A stretch of DNA of 64,000 nt from Kutzneria kofuensis (GCF_014203355.1 NZ_JACHIR010000002.1:248001-312000), one strand, 5' to 3'; shown: positions 36,332 to 45,425, counted from the first letter of the stretch. A program made the numbers and translations. Notes: generated from the letters alone by a model not told the origin.

Positions 36332-37560
36332 GGCCGCACCGGCTTCACGACTGCGGCGGCGAGGGCGACGACGGCCAGGCAACCGGCGGCGACGAACACC
36401 GCCGGTCGCAGGTCCCACAGCGTCCACGCCAGTCCGAACAGGACGGAAGACAGCATGCGCGCCACCGCCTGTCCGGTCTGCACGACCGCCAACCCGGTCG
36501 CTCGCAGCCCCGACGGCACGAGCGGCCCGGCGGCGGCCATGAGCACCCCGTCGGTGGCCGCGTAGAACACCCCGTGCAGGCCGAGAGCGACCACCGCGAG
36601 CCAGATCCCCGCCTGCGGACCGCACAGCAACACCAGTGCCACGCACAGCGCGGCGTGGCCGCCGAGGAACACCGGCCACCGGCCGATCCGGTCCGCCAGC
36701 CGGCCGAGCGGCACGGCCAGCAGCAGGTAGATCCCGGCGGTGCCCAGCGGCAGCAACGGGAAGTACGTCGCCGCCACGTCCCAACGCCGTTGCAGCACTA
36801 GGTAGATGAACGAATCCCCGACGGTCACCAGGCCCAGCAACGCCGCCCAGATCGTCACCCTTCGGAAATCCTTGGCGCGCAACAGGTCGATCGCCGCACG
36901 GAGCGACACCGCGGCACGGTCCATCGTGCCCGGGCGGTCGCGGACGAACAGCACCAGCAGCATCACCGCGATCGTCGCGATGCAGAAGCTGGTGAAGAAC
37001 ACCGAGGTGTAGCTGCCCAGGCTCAGGGCGAGCACCGCCATCGCCACCAGCGGGCCGAGGAAGGCGCCCACGGTGTCCAGAGCGCGGTGCACCCCGAACG
37101 ACCGGCCGAGCGCGTCGGGCTCGCTGCTGAGCGAGATCAGCGCGTCGCGCGGGGCGGTGCGCAGCCCCTTGCCGGTCCGGTCGGCGGCGAGCACGACGCC
37201 GATCGCCGCGACCGACGAGCCGGCCGCGATCAGCCCGAGCTTGCACACCGCGGACAAGCCGTACCCGAACCCGGCGACCGTCTTCAGCCGCCGCCACCGG
37301 TCGGCGAGGTGGCCGCCGAGCACCCGCACGACCGCGGTGGCGCCGGCGTAGAGCCCGTCCAGCAACCCGAACTGCAAGGGGTTCAGGCCGAGGCCGAGCA
37401 CCAGGTAGAGCGGGAGGACGGCGGTGACCATCTCCGACGACACGTCGGTGACCAGACTGACCAGGCCGAGCGCGACGACGTTGGCGGCGACCCGCCGCAG
37501 CGCCGGTTTCCGTTCCGTCCCGGCCGCCAGGTCCGAGGTACGGCTTGCCGCGATGTACAT
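36328..37560 (-). CDS. Major facilitator superfamily transporter
   Basis: A 410-residue integral membrane protein with about twelve hydrophobic segments. The loop 2-3 motif reads GGHLADRWRRLK and a second copy LGRLADRIGRWPV follows helix 8; DVSSEMVTAVLPLYL in helix 1 is typical of the subfamily of uncharacterised MFS proteins related to multidrug exporters. The substrate is not predictable. It lies 8 bp downstream of the phosphoesterase gene and overlaps the TolB-like gene. Confidence 0.88.
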   Translation of the reverse strand: MYIAASRTSDLAAGTERKPALRRVAANVVALGLVSLVTDVSSEMVTAVLPLYLVLGLGLNPLQFGLLDGLYAGATAVVRVLGGHLADRWRRLKTVAGFGYGLSAVCKLGLIAAGSSVAAIGVVLAADRTGKGLRTAPRDALISLSSEPDALGRSFGVHRALDTVGAFLGPLVAMAVLALSLGSYTSVFFTSFCIATIAVMLLVLFVRDRPGTMDRAAVSLRAAIDLLRAKDFRRVTIWAALLGLVTVGDSFIYLVLQRRWDVAATYFPLLPLGTAGIYLLLAVPLGRLADRIGRWPVFLGGHAALCVALVLLCGPQAGIWLAVVALGLHGVFYAATDGVLMAAAGPLVPSGLRATGLAVVQTGQAVARMLSSVLFGLAWTLWDLRPAVFVAAGCLAVVALAAAVVKPVRP

Positions 37561-37568
37561 GCCGGCTC

Positions 37569-39203
37569 CTAGTGGCAGGTGTAGGTCGGGCTGCTGTCCA
37601 GGGTCTTGCCGTCGACGCCGATCAGCTGCGTCTGGAACGTGCTGTCCGTCATCGACAGCTTCAGGACGCCGTAGGTCTTCAGCAGCTTCGCGGTCGTGGC
37701 GTGCTTCGTGCCCAGCTTGTAGAGGTCGGCGCCGCCGGAGCCGCCGACGATCTCGACGGGGCCGTTCTTGTCCGACTTTCCGCTGGCGTTCTGCGGGATG
37801 AACCGCTCGTAGTCGTGGTCATGCCCGTTGAGGACCAGGTCGACCTTGTTGTCCACCATGATGTTCCACAGCTCGATGCTGTCCTTGTTGTCGCCGTGGT
37901 CGCCGGAGCTCCACCGCGGGTGGTGCCAGTACGCGGCGACACAACCCTTGGTGTTGTTGGCCAGGTCCTGCTTCAGCCAGGCCAGCTCGTCCGACCCGGT
38001 GGAGTCCGGGGCGAAGTCGTCGTGCGTCATGAAGGCGCTGGAGTCGATGGCGACGAAGTGCCAGTTGCCCATGTTCCAGCTGTAGTAGCGCTTGCCGTCG
38101 GGCTTGCCGATGTCGCCGAAGTACTTGTCGTAGCCGTTGTACTTCGGGGAGTCGTAGGTGTCGTGGTTGCCGGGGACGGGGTGGGTGATGCTCTTGAACT
38201 TGCCCCACGTCTTGTCGTAGTAGTTCTTGTAGTCCGACAGGTGGGCGTTGTCGTACTGGTTGTCGCCCATGGTGATCACCGCGGCCGGCTTCATCTGGTC
38301 GACCAGCTTGGCCGTCTTGACGTGGGCGCAGTCCGAGTCGCTGGCGGTGCACTGCTCGGCGATGTCGCCGGCCGCGGCCAGGATGAACGCGCCGCTGCCG
38401 CCGGCCTTGGTCTTCACGGTGATCGGGGCGCCGGCCGGGGACAGGTTCCCGGCGGTGTCCCGAGTGCGGACGGAGTAGGTGTAGGCGGTGTCGGACGCCA
38501 GGCCGATGTCGGTGTAGGACGGGTCGTCGCTGGAGGCCACGACCGTGCCGTTGCGCAGGATGTCGTAGCCCGCGACGGCGACGTTGTCGGAGGCCGCGTT
38601 CCAACTCAGGGCGACGCTGGTGGCGGTGGTCTCCCCGGCGGTGAGACCGGTCGGCGTGGTCGGCGCCTGGTGGTCGCCTGCGGCGTCCGTGAGGCCGTAG
38701 ACCTGTGCCTCCCAGAGCGAGTAGCCGTAGCTCGTGCCCCGGGTGACGCCGACGACGCGCACGTACCGGCCGTGGGCGTTGAGGCCGCTGAGGTCGTCGG
38801 TCTTGCCGTCACCGTCGTCGACGGTGGTCACCGTGGTGAAGTCGGTGCCGTTGTCGGAGATCTCGATGCGGTACTGCTTGGCGTACGCGGCTTCCCAGTT
38901 GAGGACGACGCGGTGGACGGTGGCGGCCTGGCCGAGGTCGATCCGCAGCCACTGCGGGTCGGCGCCCTCGATGCTGGCCCAGCGGGTGGTGCCGCTGCCG
39001 TCGACCGCCTTCGAGCCGGCGTACGAGGAACTCTCGACGGTGGAGGTGGCGACCGGTTTTCCTTGGGAGAGCAGGACATCGTCGGCCTGGCTGGCGGCCG
39101 CCGCGGCGATCGCCGCCGAGGGCAGGACGATGGCGGCGGCGATGACGGGGGCGAGCCTGCGCAGTGGTCGCAGGCCGGTGAGCGGTGGGCGGGTGAACGG
39201 CAC
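37569..39203 (-). CDS. Secreted metallophosphoesterase with F5/8C and fibronectin-III domains
   Basis: A 544-residue exported protein. A signal peptide (to about residue 37) precedes a discoidin-like domain (about 42-170, TRWASIEGADPQWLRIDLGQ), an FN3 domain (about 178-265, APTTPTGLTAGETTATSVALSW) and a calcineurin-type phosphoesterase with all metal motifs: GDIAEQC, MGDNQYD, PGNHD, YWHHPRW and NGHDHDYER. It probably releases phosphate from extracellular phosphomonoesters or diesters while bound to a polymer. It heads the three-gene operon and has an unusual AT-rich promoter with a ROK-like operator. Confidence 0.9.
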   Translation of the reverse strand: MPFTRPPLTGLRPLRRLAPVIAAAIVLPSAAIAAAAASQADDVLLSQGKPVATSTVESSSYAGSKAVDGSGTTRWASIEGADPQWLRIDLGQAATVHRVVLNWEAAYAKQYRIEISDNGTDFTTVTTVDDGDGKTDDLSGLNAHGRYVRVVGVTRGTSYGYSLWEAQVYGLTDAAGDHQAPTTPTGLTAGETTATSVALSWNAASDNVAVAGYDILRNGTVVASSDDPSYTDIGLASDTAYTYSVRTRDTAGNLSPAGAPITVKTKAGGSGAFILAAAGDIAEQCTASDSDCAHVKTAKLVDQMKPAAVITMGDNQYDNAHLSDYKNYYDKTWGKFKSITHPVPGNHDTYDSPKYNGYDKYFGDIGKPDGKRYYSWNMGNWHFVAIDSSAFMTHDDFAPDSTGSDELAWLKQDLANNTKGCVAAYWHHPRWSSGDHGDNKDSIELWNIMVDNKVDLVLNGHDHDYERFIPQNASGKSDKNGPVEIVGGSGGADLYKLGTKHATTAKLLKTYGVLKLSMTDSTFQTQLIGVDGKTLDSSPTYTCH

Positions 39204-39276
39204 GTCGCACTCCTTCGGGGAACCTTGGAGGTAGCGGGGGCCGGCGGCGGAGGTCGGATGAATTTAGGGTAAACAG

Positions 39277-39293
39277 TAAAGAAACTTTCCTAA
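39277..39293. promoter_or_regulatory. ROK-type operator-like palindrome upstream of the phosphoesterase operon
   Basis: TAAAGAAACTTTCCTAA (minus strand TTAGGAAAGTTTCTTTA) is a near-palindrome like the TTAGGAAA-S-TTTCCTAA sites described for ROK-family sugar repressors in streptomycetes. It lies in the most AT-rich 40 bases of the region, about 74 bp before the phosphoesterase ATG. Confidence 0.5.
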
Positions 39294-39443
39294 CTAGGCA
39301 GACTGTAAAAGATCGGTTTGCCCGCTGACAAGAGGTGACCGGGCGTTGAATCGGTCAAGTGAAACAACGCTGTAACGTCACGTCGTGAAGAAAGGTCGGG
39401 TCGGAGTCCCGCTCGCGTTCGGCGCGCCGTCGACCTGCGGTGT

Positions 39444-40157
39444 CTAGGCCGTCCCGGTGAGGAAGGCTCGCCGCAGCTCCGGCTCGAACTTCTCGATGGC
39501 GTAGCGGAGCATGGTCCTCGGCATCGTCTTCTGGTGCCGGACCAGCCACCGCAGCTCGGCGTCGCGGTCGCGGATGCCGACCTCGCGCAGCATCCAACCG
39601 ACGGCCTTGTGGATCAGGTCGTGCGGATCGTCGACCAGCTTGTCGGCCAGCCGCAGGGTCCAGCCCGGATCGCCGCGTCGGATGAACGCGAGGGTGGCGA
39701 TGATCGCGATGCGCCGCTCCCACAGCGACCGCGATCCCGCCAGCTCGTCCAGCACCGCGCGGTCACGGTCCACCAGCCACTCCCCCAGCAGCTGGAAGGC
39801 CGACGAGTCGACCAGGTCCCAGTTGTTCACCGCGGCCGTGTTCGCCAGGTACAGCTCGATGATCTCGGCCCGGCCGGCCTCGTCCGCCTTGGCGAACCTG
39901 AGCACCAGGATGAACAACGCCGTCAGGCGCTCCTCGTGGGCGCCGGTCGTCAGCAACCCGTGGATCTCGGGGAGCTCGAGGCCGGCGAACCGGCGGGCGA
40001 CGCGCCGCTGGTCGGGCACCGAGACGCCGAGGAACCGGTCGCCCTCGCCGTAGCCGCCGGGCTGCGCGCCGAAGAACCGCGCCCTCGCATCGACCGCGCC
40101 CGGGTCGGCGACGGCCGCGAGCGCCGCAGAGACGTCCGCCGCCGTGCTCGAGATCAT
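39444..40157 (-). CDS. AlkD-like DNA alkylation repair protein
   Basis: A 237-residue all-helical HEAT-like protein of the DNA alkylation repair family (PF08713). The family signature VNNWDLVDSSAFQLLGEWL is present, preceded by FFGAQPGGYGEGDRFLGVSVPD and followed by HKAVGWMLREVGIRD. AlkD-type glycosylases excise N3- and N7-alkylpurines without base flipping. It reads leftward toward the phosphoesterase gene, with 240 bp between them. The ATG at 40157 gives a normal length. Confidence 0.88.
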   Translation of the reverse strand: MISSTAADVSAALAAVADPGAVDARARFFGAQPGGYGEGDRFLGVSVPDQRRVARRFAGLELPEIHGLLTTGAHEERLTALFILVLRFAKADEAGRAEIIELYLANTAAVNNWDLVDSSAFQLLGEWLVDRDRAVLDELAGSRSLWERRIAIIATLAFIRRGDPGWTLRLADKLVDDPHDLIHKAVGWMLREVGIRDRDAELRWLVRHQKTMPRTMLRYAIEKFEPELRRAFLTGTA

Positions 40158-40238
40158 GGCGGTAGCCTACGGCGGCAGGTTTCGGCCGGCGCGATAATGG
40201 GGACAAAGGGGGCGAACAGCACCGGAGAGGAGCGGGCC

Positions 40239-40382
40239 ATGGCGTCCATCTGGCAGCGGGTGTCGGACTTCCTGCGCAGTCCGCAGGGCCGCAAGCTGAC
40301 CGAGCAGGTCAAGCGGGCCGCCCGTGACCCGAAGAACCAGCAGCGCGTCAAGGACGCGGTGCGGCGGCTGCGCAAGCGGTGA
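40239..40382 (+). CDS. Small basic protein, 47 aa
   Basis: A 47-residue cationic protein, MASIWQRVSDFLRSPQGRK and so on, ending DAVRRLRKR, with an amphipathic helical pattern. The ATG follows GGAGAGGAG with ideal spacing. Similar tiny proteins are common in actinobacterial genomes without known function. It ends 4 bases from the stop of the convergent permease gene. Confidence 0.75.
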   Translation: MASIWQRVSDFLRSPQGRKLTEQVKRAARDPKNQQRVKDAVRRLRKR

Positions 40383-40386
40383 CCGT

Positions 40387-41715
40387 TCAGTCCCGGCGCA
40401 GGGTGAACGCCAGCTTCAGGACCACCAGCAGCACCGTGCCGAGGATCAGCGGCTGGCCCAGGACCAGCTGAACCACGGTCGGCATCGCGTTGAGCGTCGA
40501 CGCGGGCACGAACAGCCCGCCGATCGACGTGATGAACGGGAAGCCGACCAGAATCAGGTTGTCGCGGGACCAGTGCACGTCCGAGAGCACGTCGATCGCG
40601 CTGGCGAACAGCACGCCGAACAGGACTGTCCCGGCCGCGGCCAGCACGGGTAGCGGGATCGCCTGCAGCAGCCGGTCGAACGGCCCGAGGCCACCGAGCA
40701 CCAGCAGGATGACGCCGGTGGCCAGGGTGACGTAGCGGGAGCCGACCTTCGTCACGCGCAGCAGGCCGATGTTGTCCGGGTAGGCCAGGGTGGACATGCC
40801 GCCGAAGACCGCGCCGACCGTGCTGCCCAGCACCTCGCCGAACACGCCCTGGGCCACCCGGTGCCCCGACAGCTCCTGGCCGCCCCATCGGGCCACGATG
40901 TCGTACGTCGCAATGCTTTCCGCGACCGCCGGCAGCAGCGTGACAAAGAAGATCAGCACCAGGTCGCCCCGCACCGCGAACCCGAACGGAAACGGCGTCG
41001 GCACCGTCACACCGAGGTTCTCCCCCACCGCCGCGAAGCTGGTCGGCGCGAGCAGCGCGTACACCAACGTGCCCGCGATCACCGCCACCAGCACCGCCCC
41101 TCGTCTCAGCAGCGTTCCCTTGGGCAGCAACGTCAACGCGATCACCAACGCCGCCGCCACCCCACCCGCCACCACGTTCACCCAGGGGAATCCCGGACTG
41201 TTCGGCGTGCCGATCCAGTTCGGCAACGCCGTGCTGGTCAGCTGCGTCGCCAGGGTCAACACCAGCACGCCGCAGATGATCGGGTCCCGGACGAACCGGG
41301 CCAGGTAGGCCACCGGCCCGAACCGCCGCGCCGGCACCGCCAGGACACACCAGATCAGCCCCGCGACGGTCATCGACCCGAACGCCGCTCCCAGCCCGCC
41401 CGGGCCATGGCCGACGGCCAACAACGCCGCCAGCGATCCCGCGTACGGCCCTTGGATGATCGGTAATCGCAGCAGCAGCACCGACTGCAGGATCACCACC
41501 AGCCCCGACGTCATGAACGTGACGCCGTACAGGTAGGCGGTGTCCCCCGCCGACAGCTTGAACGCCGTGCCGATCAGCGCGGGGAAGATCAGCAGCCCCG
41601 CCATGCCGAGGATGTTCTGTATCCCCAACCCGACCGCGCTCGACACGCGGACCTTGTCGTCGATGCCGACGTCGAACACGGAGACGGGAGCGTCGACGGT
41701 GCTGCGAACGGCCAT
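40387..41715 (-). CDS. NCS2-family nucleobase (xanthine/uracil-type) permease
   Basis: A 442-residue membrane protein with about 12-14 hydrophobic segments. Family marks include GLGIQNILGMAGLLIFPALI, QSVLLLRLPIIQGPYAG, PAVAESIATYDIV and FGGMSTLAYPDNIGLLRVTKVGSR, which resembles the conserved QN-x-G-x4-T-x-V region of NCS2 carriers. NCS2 proteins import purines, pyrimidines or related heterocycles by proton symport. Its place at the end of the molybdenum-hydroxylase operon makes it the likely uptake route for a heterocyclic substrate. Confidence 0.87.
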   Translation of the reverse strand: MAVRSTVDAPVSVFDVGIDDKVRVSSAVGLGIQNILGMAGLLIFPALIGTAFKLSAGDTAYLYGVTFMTSGLVVILQSVLLLRLPIIQGPYAGSLAALLAVGHGPGGLGAAFGSMTVAGLIWCVLAVPARRFGPVAYLARFVRDPIICGVLVLTLATQLTSTALPNWIGTPNSPGFPWVNVVAGGVAAALVIALTLLPKGTLLRRGAVLVAVIAGTLVYALLAPTSFAAVGENLGVTVPTPFPFGFAVRGDLVLIFFVTLLPAVAESIATYDIVARWGGQELSGHRVAQGVFGEVLGSTVGAVFGGMSTLAYPDNIGLLRVTKVGSRYVTLATGVILLVLGGLGPFDRLLQAIPLPVLAAAGTVLFGVLFASAIDVLSDVHWSRDNLILVGFPFITSIGGLFVPASTLNAMPTVVQLVLGQPLILGTVLLVVLKLAFTLRRD

Positions 41716-41738
41716 GTGCACTCCTGCGGGAATGAAGG

Positions 41739-42575
41739 TCAGCTGACGGGTCTGGCGCCGCGGAGGCGGGCGGCCCACCGTTCGAGGATTCCGGCCAGCA
41801 CGATGCGCAACAGCACGGACGCCTTCAACGGCGGGACACCGTCGGTGGCCGGCGCGGCAGGCGATGGCCCGGCGGCGGATTGCCCGGCGGTAGATGGCGC
41901 GGCGGTGGACGACACGGCGGTCGAAGGCGCTGCCGTGGTTGACGCCGCCGTGGATTGCCCGGCGGTGGATGACGCGGCCTTGGAAGGCGCGGCGGTGGAA
42001 GGTGCCGCCGTAGTTGACGCCGCCGCGGATTGCCCGTTGGTCGACGACGCGGCCTTGGAAGGCGCGGCGGTCGAAGGTGCCGCCGCGGATTGCCCGGCGG
42101 GAGGCGCGGTCGGTGTCGCGGCGGAATCGCCGTGTTCGATCCGGTCCCGCACCCGGCTCGCCAGTTCCCCGACCATCCGGCCGGAGACGTCGGCCATGAT
42201 GCCGCGGCCGAACTGCGCCAGCTTTCCCGAGATGGCCAGGTCGGTCGCCAGGACGACGGAAGCGCCGGAACCGGCGGGGGTGACGCGCATGGTGGCCCGG
42301 GCCTTGGCGGTGCCGGCGCCGCGGGTGTCCTTGCCCTCGGCCATGAGCACGGCAGTGCGAGCGGCGGGGTCGCGTTCGACGACCTTGGCCACGCCCTGGT
42401 AGGCGGCGGTGACGGGGCCGACCTTGATCTTGACCTTGCCCTTGTACGCGTCGTCGCCGAGGTCCTCGACCAGCTCGGCCCCGGGGAAGCAGGCCGCGAC
42501 GTTGTGGGCGTCCTGGAGGAACCGGTACACCTCGTCGGGGTCGGCGGCGACCTCGAAGGAGTTCTCGATGATCAT
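41739..42575 (-). CDS. CoxG-like SRPBCC protein with repetitive Ala/Ser/Thr tail
   Basis: A 278-residue partner protein of molybdenum hydroxylases. Residues 1-150 are a CoxG domain (IIENSFEVAADPDEVYRFLQ, CFPGAELVEDLGDDAYKGKV, SGKLAQFGRGIMADVSGRM). CoxG is known to help membrane anchoring of aerobic CO dehydrogenase. Residues about 155-250 are a low-complexity tail built from about three copies of a 25-residue unit (GQSAAASTTAAPSTAAPSKA plus ASSTA). A C-terminal stretch (PPLKASVLLRIVLAGILERWAARL) looks like a membrane-associating helix. The ATG overlaps the stop of the large-subunit gene by one base. Confidence 0.85.
   Translation of the reverse strand: MIIENSFEVAADPDEVYRFLQDAHNVAACFPGAELVEDLGDDAYKGKVKIKVGPVTAAYQGVAKVVERDPAARTAVLMAEGKDTRGAGTAKARATMRVTPAGSGASVVLATDLAISGKLAQFGRGIMADVSGRMVGELASRVRDRIEHGDSAATPTAPPAGQSAAAPSTAAPSKAASSTNGQSAAASTTAAPSTAAPSKAASSTAGQSTAASTTAAPSTAVSSTAAPSTAGQSAAGPSPAAPATDGVPPLKASVLLRIVLAGILERWAARLRGARPVS
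41866..42090 (-). repeat. 75-bp tandem repeat, three units, inside coxG-like gene
   Basis: Units at about 41866-41940, 41941-42015 and 42016-42090 share the core GACGCCGCCG-GGATTGCCCG and keep the frame, encoding the 25-residue Ala/Ser/Thr unit. The first unit is the most diverged and the last two nearly identical. A partial copy continues to about 42100. Confidence 0.85.
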
Positions 42576-44956
42576 CAGGGGGCCTTTCCTCCGGCGTCGG
42601 CGCCGGGCGAGGTGGAAGACGCGGAGGCCTCCGAGCCATGAGCGGCGGCGACGGCGTCGGCGATGCGGGCGGGGGTGACGGGGGCGCGGGTCACGCGAAC
42701 TCCCAGCGGGCGGAGGGCGTCCTCGACGGCGTTGGCGATGGCGGCGGGTGGCGGGACGGTGCCGCCCTCCCCCGCCCCCTTGGCGCCGAGCGGATTGAGC
42801 GGACTCGGCGTCTGGATGTGGAAGAGCTCGACCGGCGGCACCTCGGCGGACGACACGAGCGCGTAGTCGAGGTAGCTCGTGGCCTGCGGCGTGGCCTCGT
42901 CGTCGTAGACGGCCTCCTCGTACATGGCGTTGCCGAGCCCGTGGGCGAACCCGCCGAGCACCTGCCCGTCGACGAGCAGCGGATTGATCACGGTGCCACA
43001 GTCGTGGCCGATGACGTACTTGAGGATGGTGATCCCACCGGTCTCCGGATCGACCTCGACCATGGCGGCATGAGCGCCGCTGGCGTAGGCGGCCCGCTCG
43101 GGCGAGAAGTAGCTGGCGGTTTCGAGGCCGGCCTTCACCCCACGGGGCAGCGTGATGCCGTGCTTGCCGATGTTGGCGACCTGTGCGAGTTGCTGCAGCG
43201 ACACGGACTTCTCCCGGTCGCCGCCCAAACACACGCAGTCGTCGGCGAAGTCCACTTCGGACGGATCACAGCCGAGCAGGACGGCGGCGGTGTCGAGCAG
43301 CCGGGCCCGCATCTGCTTGGCGGCGTCGAACACGGCGGGACCGCAGGTGGCGGTGATGCGTGAGGCGAAGGTGCCCTGCCCGAACGGAATCCGCGCGGTG
43401 TCGCCGGTGGTGACGTCGATGTGCTCCATGCCGAGCCCGAGCCCGTCGGCGGCGATCTGGGCGTAGACCGTCTCGTAGCCCTGCCCCTGCCCGGCCGCGG
43501 CCAGCGTCACGAGGATCCGGCCCCGGTTGGTGAGACGGATCTTCGCCCCCTCGTACGGACCGAGCCCGCAGCCCTCCACGTACACGGCCAGACCGATGCC
43601 GACATACCGGCCTTCAGCGCGCGACCGAGCCTGCTCGCGGCGGGCCTCGTCGTAGCCGATGCGCTCCAGGGTTCCCTCGAGCAGGGCCGGGAAATCGCCG
43701 CTGTCGTAGGTCAGCGGGCTGCCGTCGCGGAAGGTGATACCCACCTGGTACGGGAACTCGTCGGCCTGGATCAGGTTGCGCCGCCGCACCTCGGCCGGAT
43801 CGAGGCCCAGGTGCGCGGCGATCCGGTCCATCATCCGTTCCATCACGAACACCGCCTGCGGCCGGCCCGCACCCCGCACCGACGAGGTCGGGACCATGTT
43901 GGTGTAGCAGGCCCGCAGTTCGATCGCGATGTTCGGGACCTTGTACGGGCCGGGCACCGTCGACGTCGTGATCGACGGAACCTGCAGACCGGCACAGTAC
44001 GCGCCCTGGTCGTGCTCGATCACGTCCTTGACCGCGAGCAGCCGGCCGTCGTCGTCGAACCCGACCTCGATCCGGTGCGTCTGCGAGCGTTCCATCATCG
44101 CCGAGACGAAGTTCTCCTGCCGGTCCTCGACCCACTTGACCGCGCGCCGCAGCTTCTTGGCCACCCACGGGATGACGACCTCTTCGCCGTAGAACTGGGC
44201 CTTCGGGCCGAATCCGCCGCCGACGTCCGACGGGGCGATGACCCGCAGGTCGTCCTCGGCCATCTCGTAGATCATGGACAGTTGCTGGCGGGCGTAGTGC
44301 GGCGACTGGGTGGTGTCCCAGATGGTCAGCTGGCCGGTCGCCGGCTCGAACCGCGCGGCGACGGCCCGCGGCTCCATCGAGTGGCCGCCGCCGCGCATCA
44401 GGAAGAACTCCTCGCTCAGCGTGTGCGGCGCGGTACGCAGCGCTTCCTCCGCGTCACCGGCCTTCTGGCTGAGCAGCACGGCCACATTGGACTCGTCACC
44501 CGAGTGCGCGAGCGGTCCGCCCGGCCGCAGCGCGATGGCGGTGGAGCCGACCGCCGGCAGCACCTCGTAGTCGACCTCGATCAGTTCGAGCGCGTCCTCG
44601 GCGACGTACCGCGACTCGGCGATCACGACGGCGAGGGGTTCGCCGACGTAGTGCAGTTCCTCCGGCGGCATCGGCAGCCGCGGGTAGTCGCGCAGCTCGG
44701 GATGCAGCACCTTGGGGGCCAACGGTTTCTGGATCTCCGCCAGGTCGGCGCCGGAGAACACGGCGACGACCCCGGGCAGCGCGAGGGCCTCGGTGGCGTC
44801 GAAGGCGGTGATCCGGGCGTGTGCGTGCGGGGAACGCAGGAATGCCGCCGCGAGCGCGTCCGGCAGGTCGAGGTCGTCGAGATACCGGCCGCGACCGGTG
44901 AGCAGCCGCTCGTCCTCACGCCGCGCCAGCCGTGCGCCGATCATCGTCTCACTCAT
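42575..44956 (-). CDS. Molybdenum hydroxylase large subunit (xanthine dehydrogenase/CoxL family)
   Basis: A 793-residue molybdopterin-binding catalytic subunit. The start IGARLARREDERLLTGRGRY is typical. DVGGGFGPKAQFYGEE contacts the cofactor, the active-site loop reads SVRGAGRPQAVFVMERMMD, and the catalytic glutamate lies in LGAKGAGEGG. True CO dehydrogenases carry AYRCSFR in that loop; the GAGR form marks the broader family of aromatic and N-heterocycle hydroxylases. The enzyme would insert water-derived oxygen into a ring carbon. The ATG at 44956 overlaps the small-subunit gene by 8 bases. Confidence 0.9.
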   Translation of the reverse strand: MSETMIGARLARREDERLLTGRGRYLDDLDLPDALAAAFLRSPHAHARITAFDATEALALPGVVAVFSGADLAEIQKPLAPKVLHPELRDYPRLPMPPEELHYVGEPLAVVIAESRYVAEDALELIEVDYEVLPAVGSTAIALRPGGPLAHSGDESNVAVLLSQKAGDAEEALRTAPHTLSEEFFLMRGGGHSMEPRAVAARFEPATGQLTIWDTTQSPHYARQQLSMIYEMAEDDLRVIAPSDVGGGFGPKAQFYGEEVVIPWVAKKLRRAVKWVEDRQENFVSAMMERSQTHRIEVGFDDDGRLLAVKDVIEHDQGAYCAGLQVPSITTSTVPGPYKVPNIAIELRACYTNMVPTSSVRGAGRPQAVFVMERMMDRIAAHLGLDPAEVRRRNLIQADEFPYQVGITFRDGSPLTYDSGDFPALLEGTLERIGYDEARREQARSRAEGRYVGIGLAVYVEGCGLGPYEGAKIRLTNRGRILVTLAAAGQGQGYETVYAQIAADGLGLGMEHIDVTTGDTARIPFGQGTFASRITATCGPAVFDAAKQMRARLLDTAAVLLGCDPSEVDFADDCVCLGGDREKSVSLQQLAQVANIGKHGITLPRGVKAGLETASYFSPERAAYASGAHAAMVEVDPETGGITILKYVIGHDCGTVINPLLVDGQVLGGFAHGLGNAMYEEAVYDDEATPQATSYLDYALVSSAEVPPVELFHIQTPSPLNPLGAKGAGEGGTVPPPAAIANAVEDALRPLGVRVTRAPVTPARIADAVAAAHGSEASASSTSPGADAGGKAP

Positions 44957-45425
44957 CGGACCGTCCCTTCGCGACGTCCACAACGGACCGGACAAGCCCG
45001 CTGTAGCCGGTGCAGCGGCAGATGTTGCCGCTCAACACCTCGCGGGCGTCGTCCTCGTCGCGAACGTTGTCCTCCCGCAGCGCGGCCGTCACGCTCATCA
45101 GAAACCCAGGCGTGCAGAACCCACACTGCAGCGCGTGATTACGCTTGAACGCCTGCTGCAACGGCGACAGCTCGCCGTCAACGGCCAGCCCCTCGACAGT
45201 TTCGACGACAGCACCGTCCGTCTGCACGGCCAGCATCAGGCACGACCGCGCCGCGACGCCGTCGACGATCACCGTGCAGGCGCCGCAGACGCCGTGCTCG
45301 CAGCCGACGTGGGTGCCGGTCAGGCGCAGCCTCTCGCGTAGGAAGTCGGCCAGGGTCATGCGCGCGTCGACGGCTTCGTCGTATGACTCGCCATTGACGG
45401 TGACGCTGAGAGTGTGGTCAGCCAT
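44949..45425 (-). CDS. Molybdenum hydroxylase [2Fe-2S] small subunit
   Basis: A 158-residue iron-sulfur subunit with both clusters intact. The plant-type ferredoxin cluster uses C42, C47, C50 and C62 (GCEHGVCGACTVI and RSC); the second uses C101, C104, C136 and C138 (QCGFCTPGFL and ICRCTGY). It passes electrons from the molybdenum centre to the FAD subunit. It overlaps the FAD subunit gene by 8 bases and the large subunit gene by 8. Confidence 0.95.
   Translation of the reverse strand: MADHTLSVTVNGESYDEAVDARMTLADFLRERLRLTGTHVGCEHGVCGACTVIVDGVAARSCLMLAVQTDGAVVETVEGLAVDGELSPLQQAFKRNHALQCGFCTPGFLMSVTAALREDNVRDEDDAREVLSGNICRCTGYSGLVRSVVDVAKGRSDE

Noticed and set aside
39385-39447. 20-codon ORF VKKGRVGVPLAFGAPSTCGV as a precursor peptide
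   Set aside because: No ribosome site, overlaps the AlkD-like stop, and no modification enzyme nearby.
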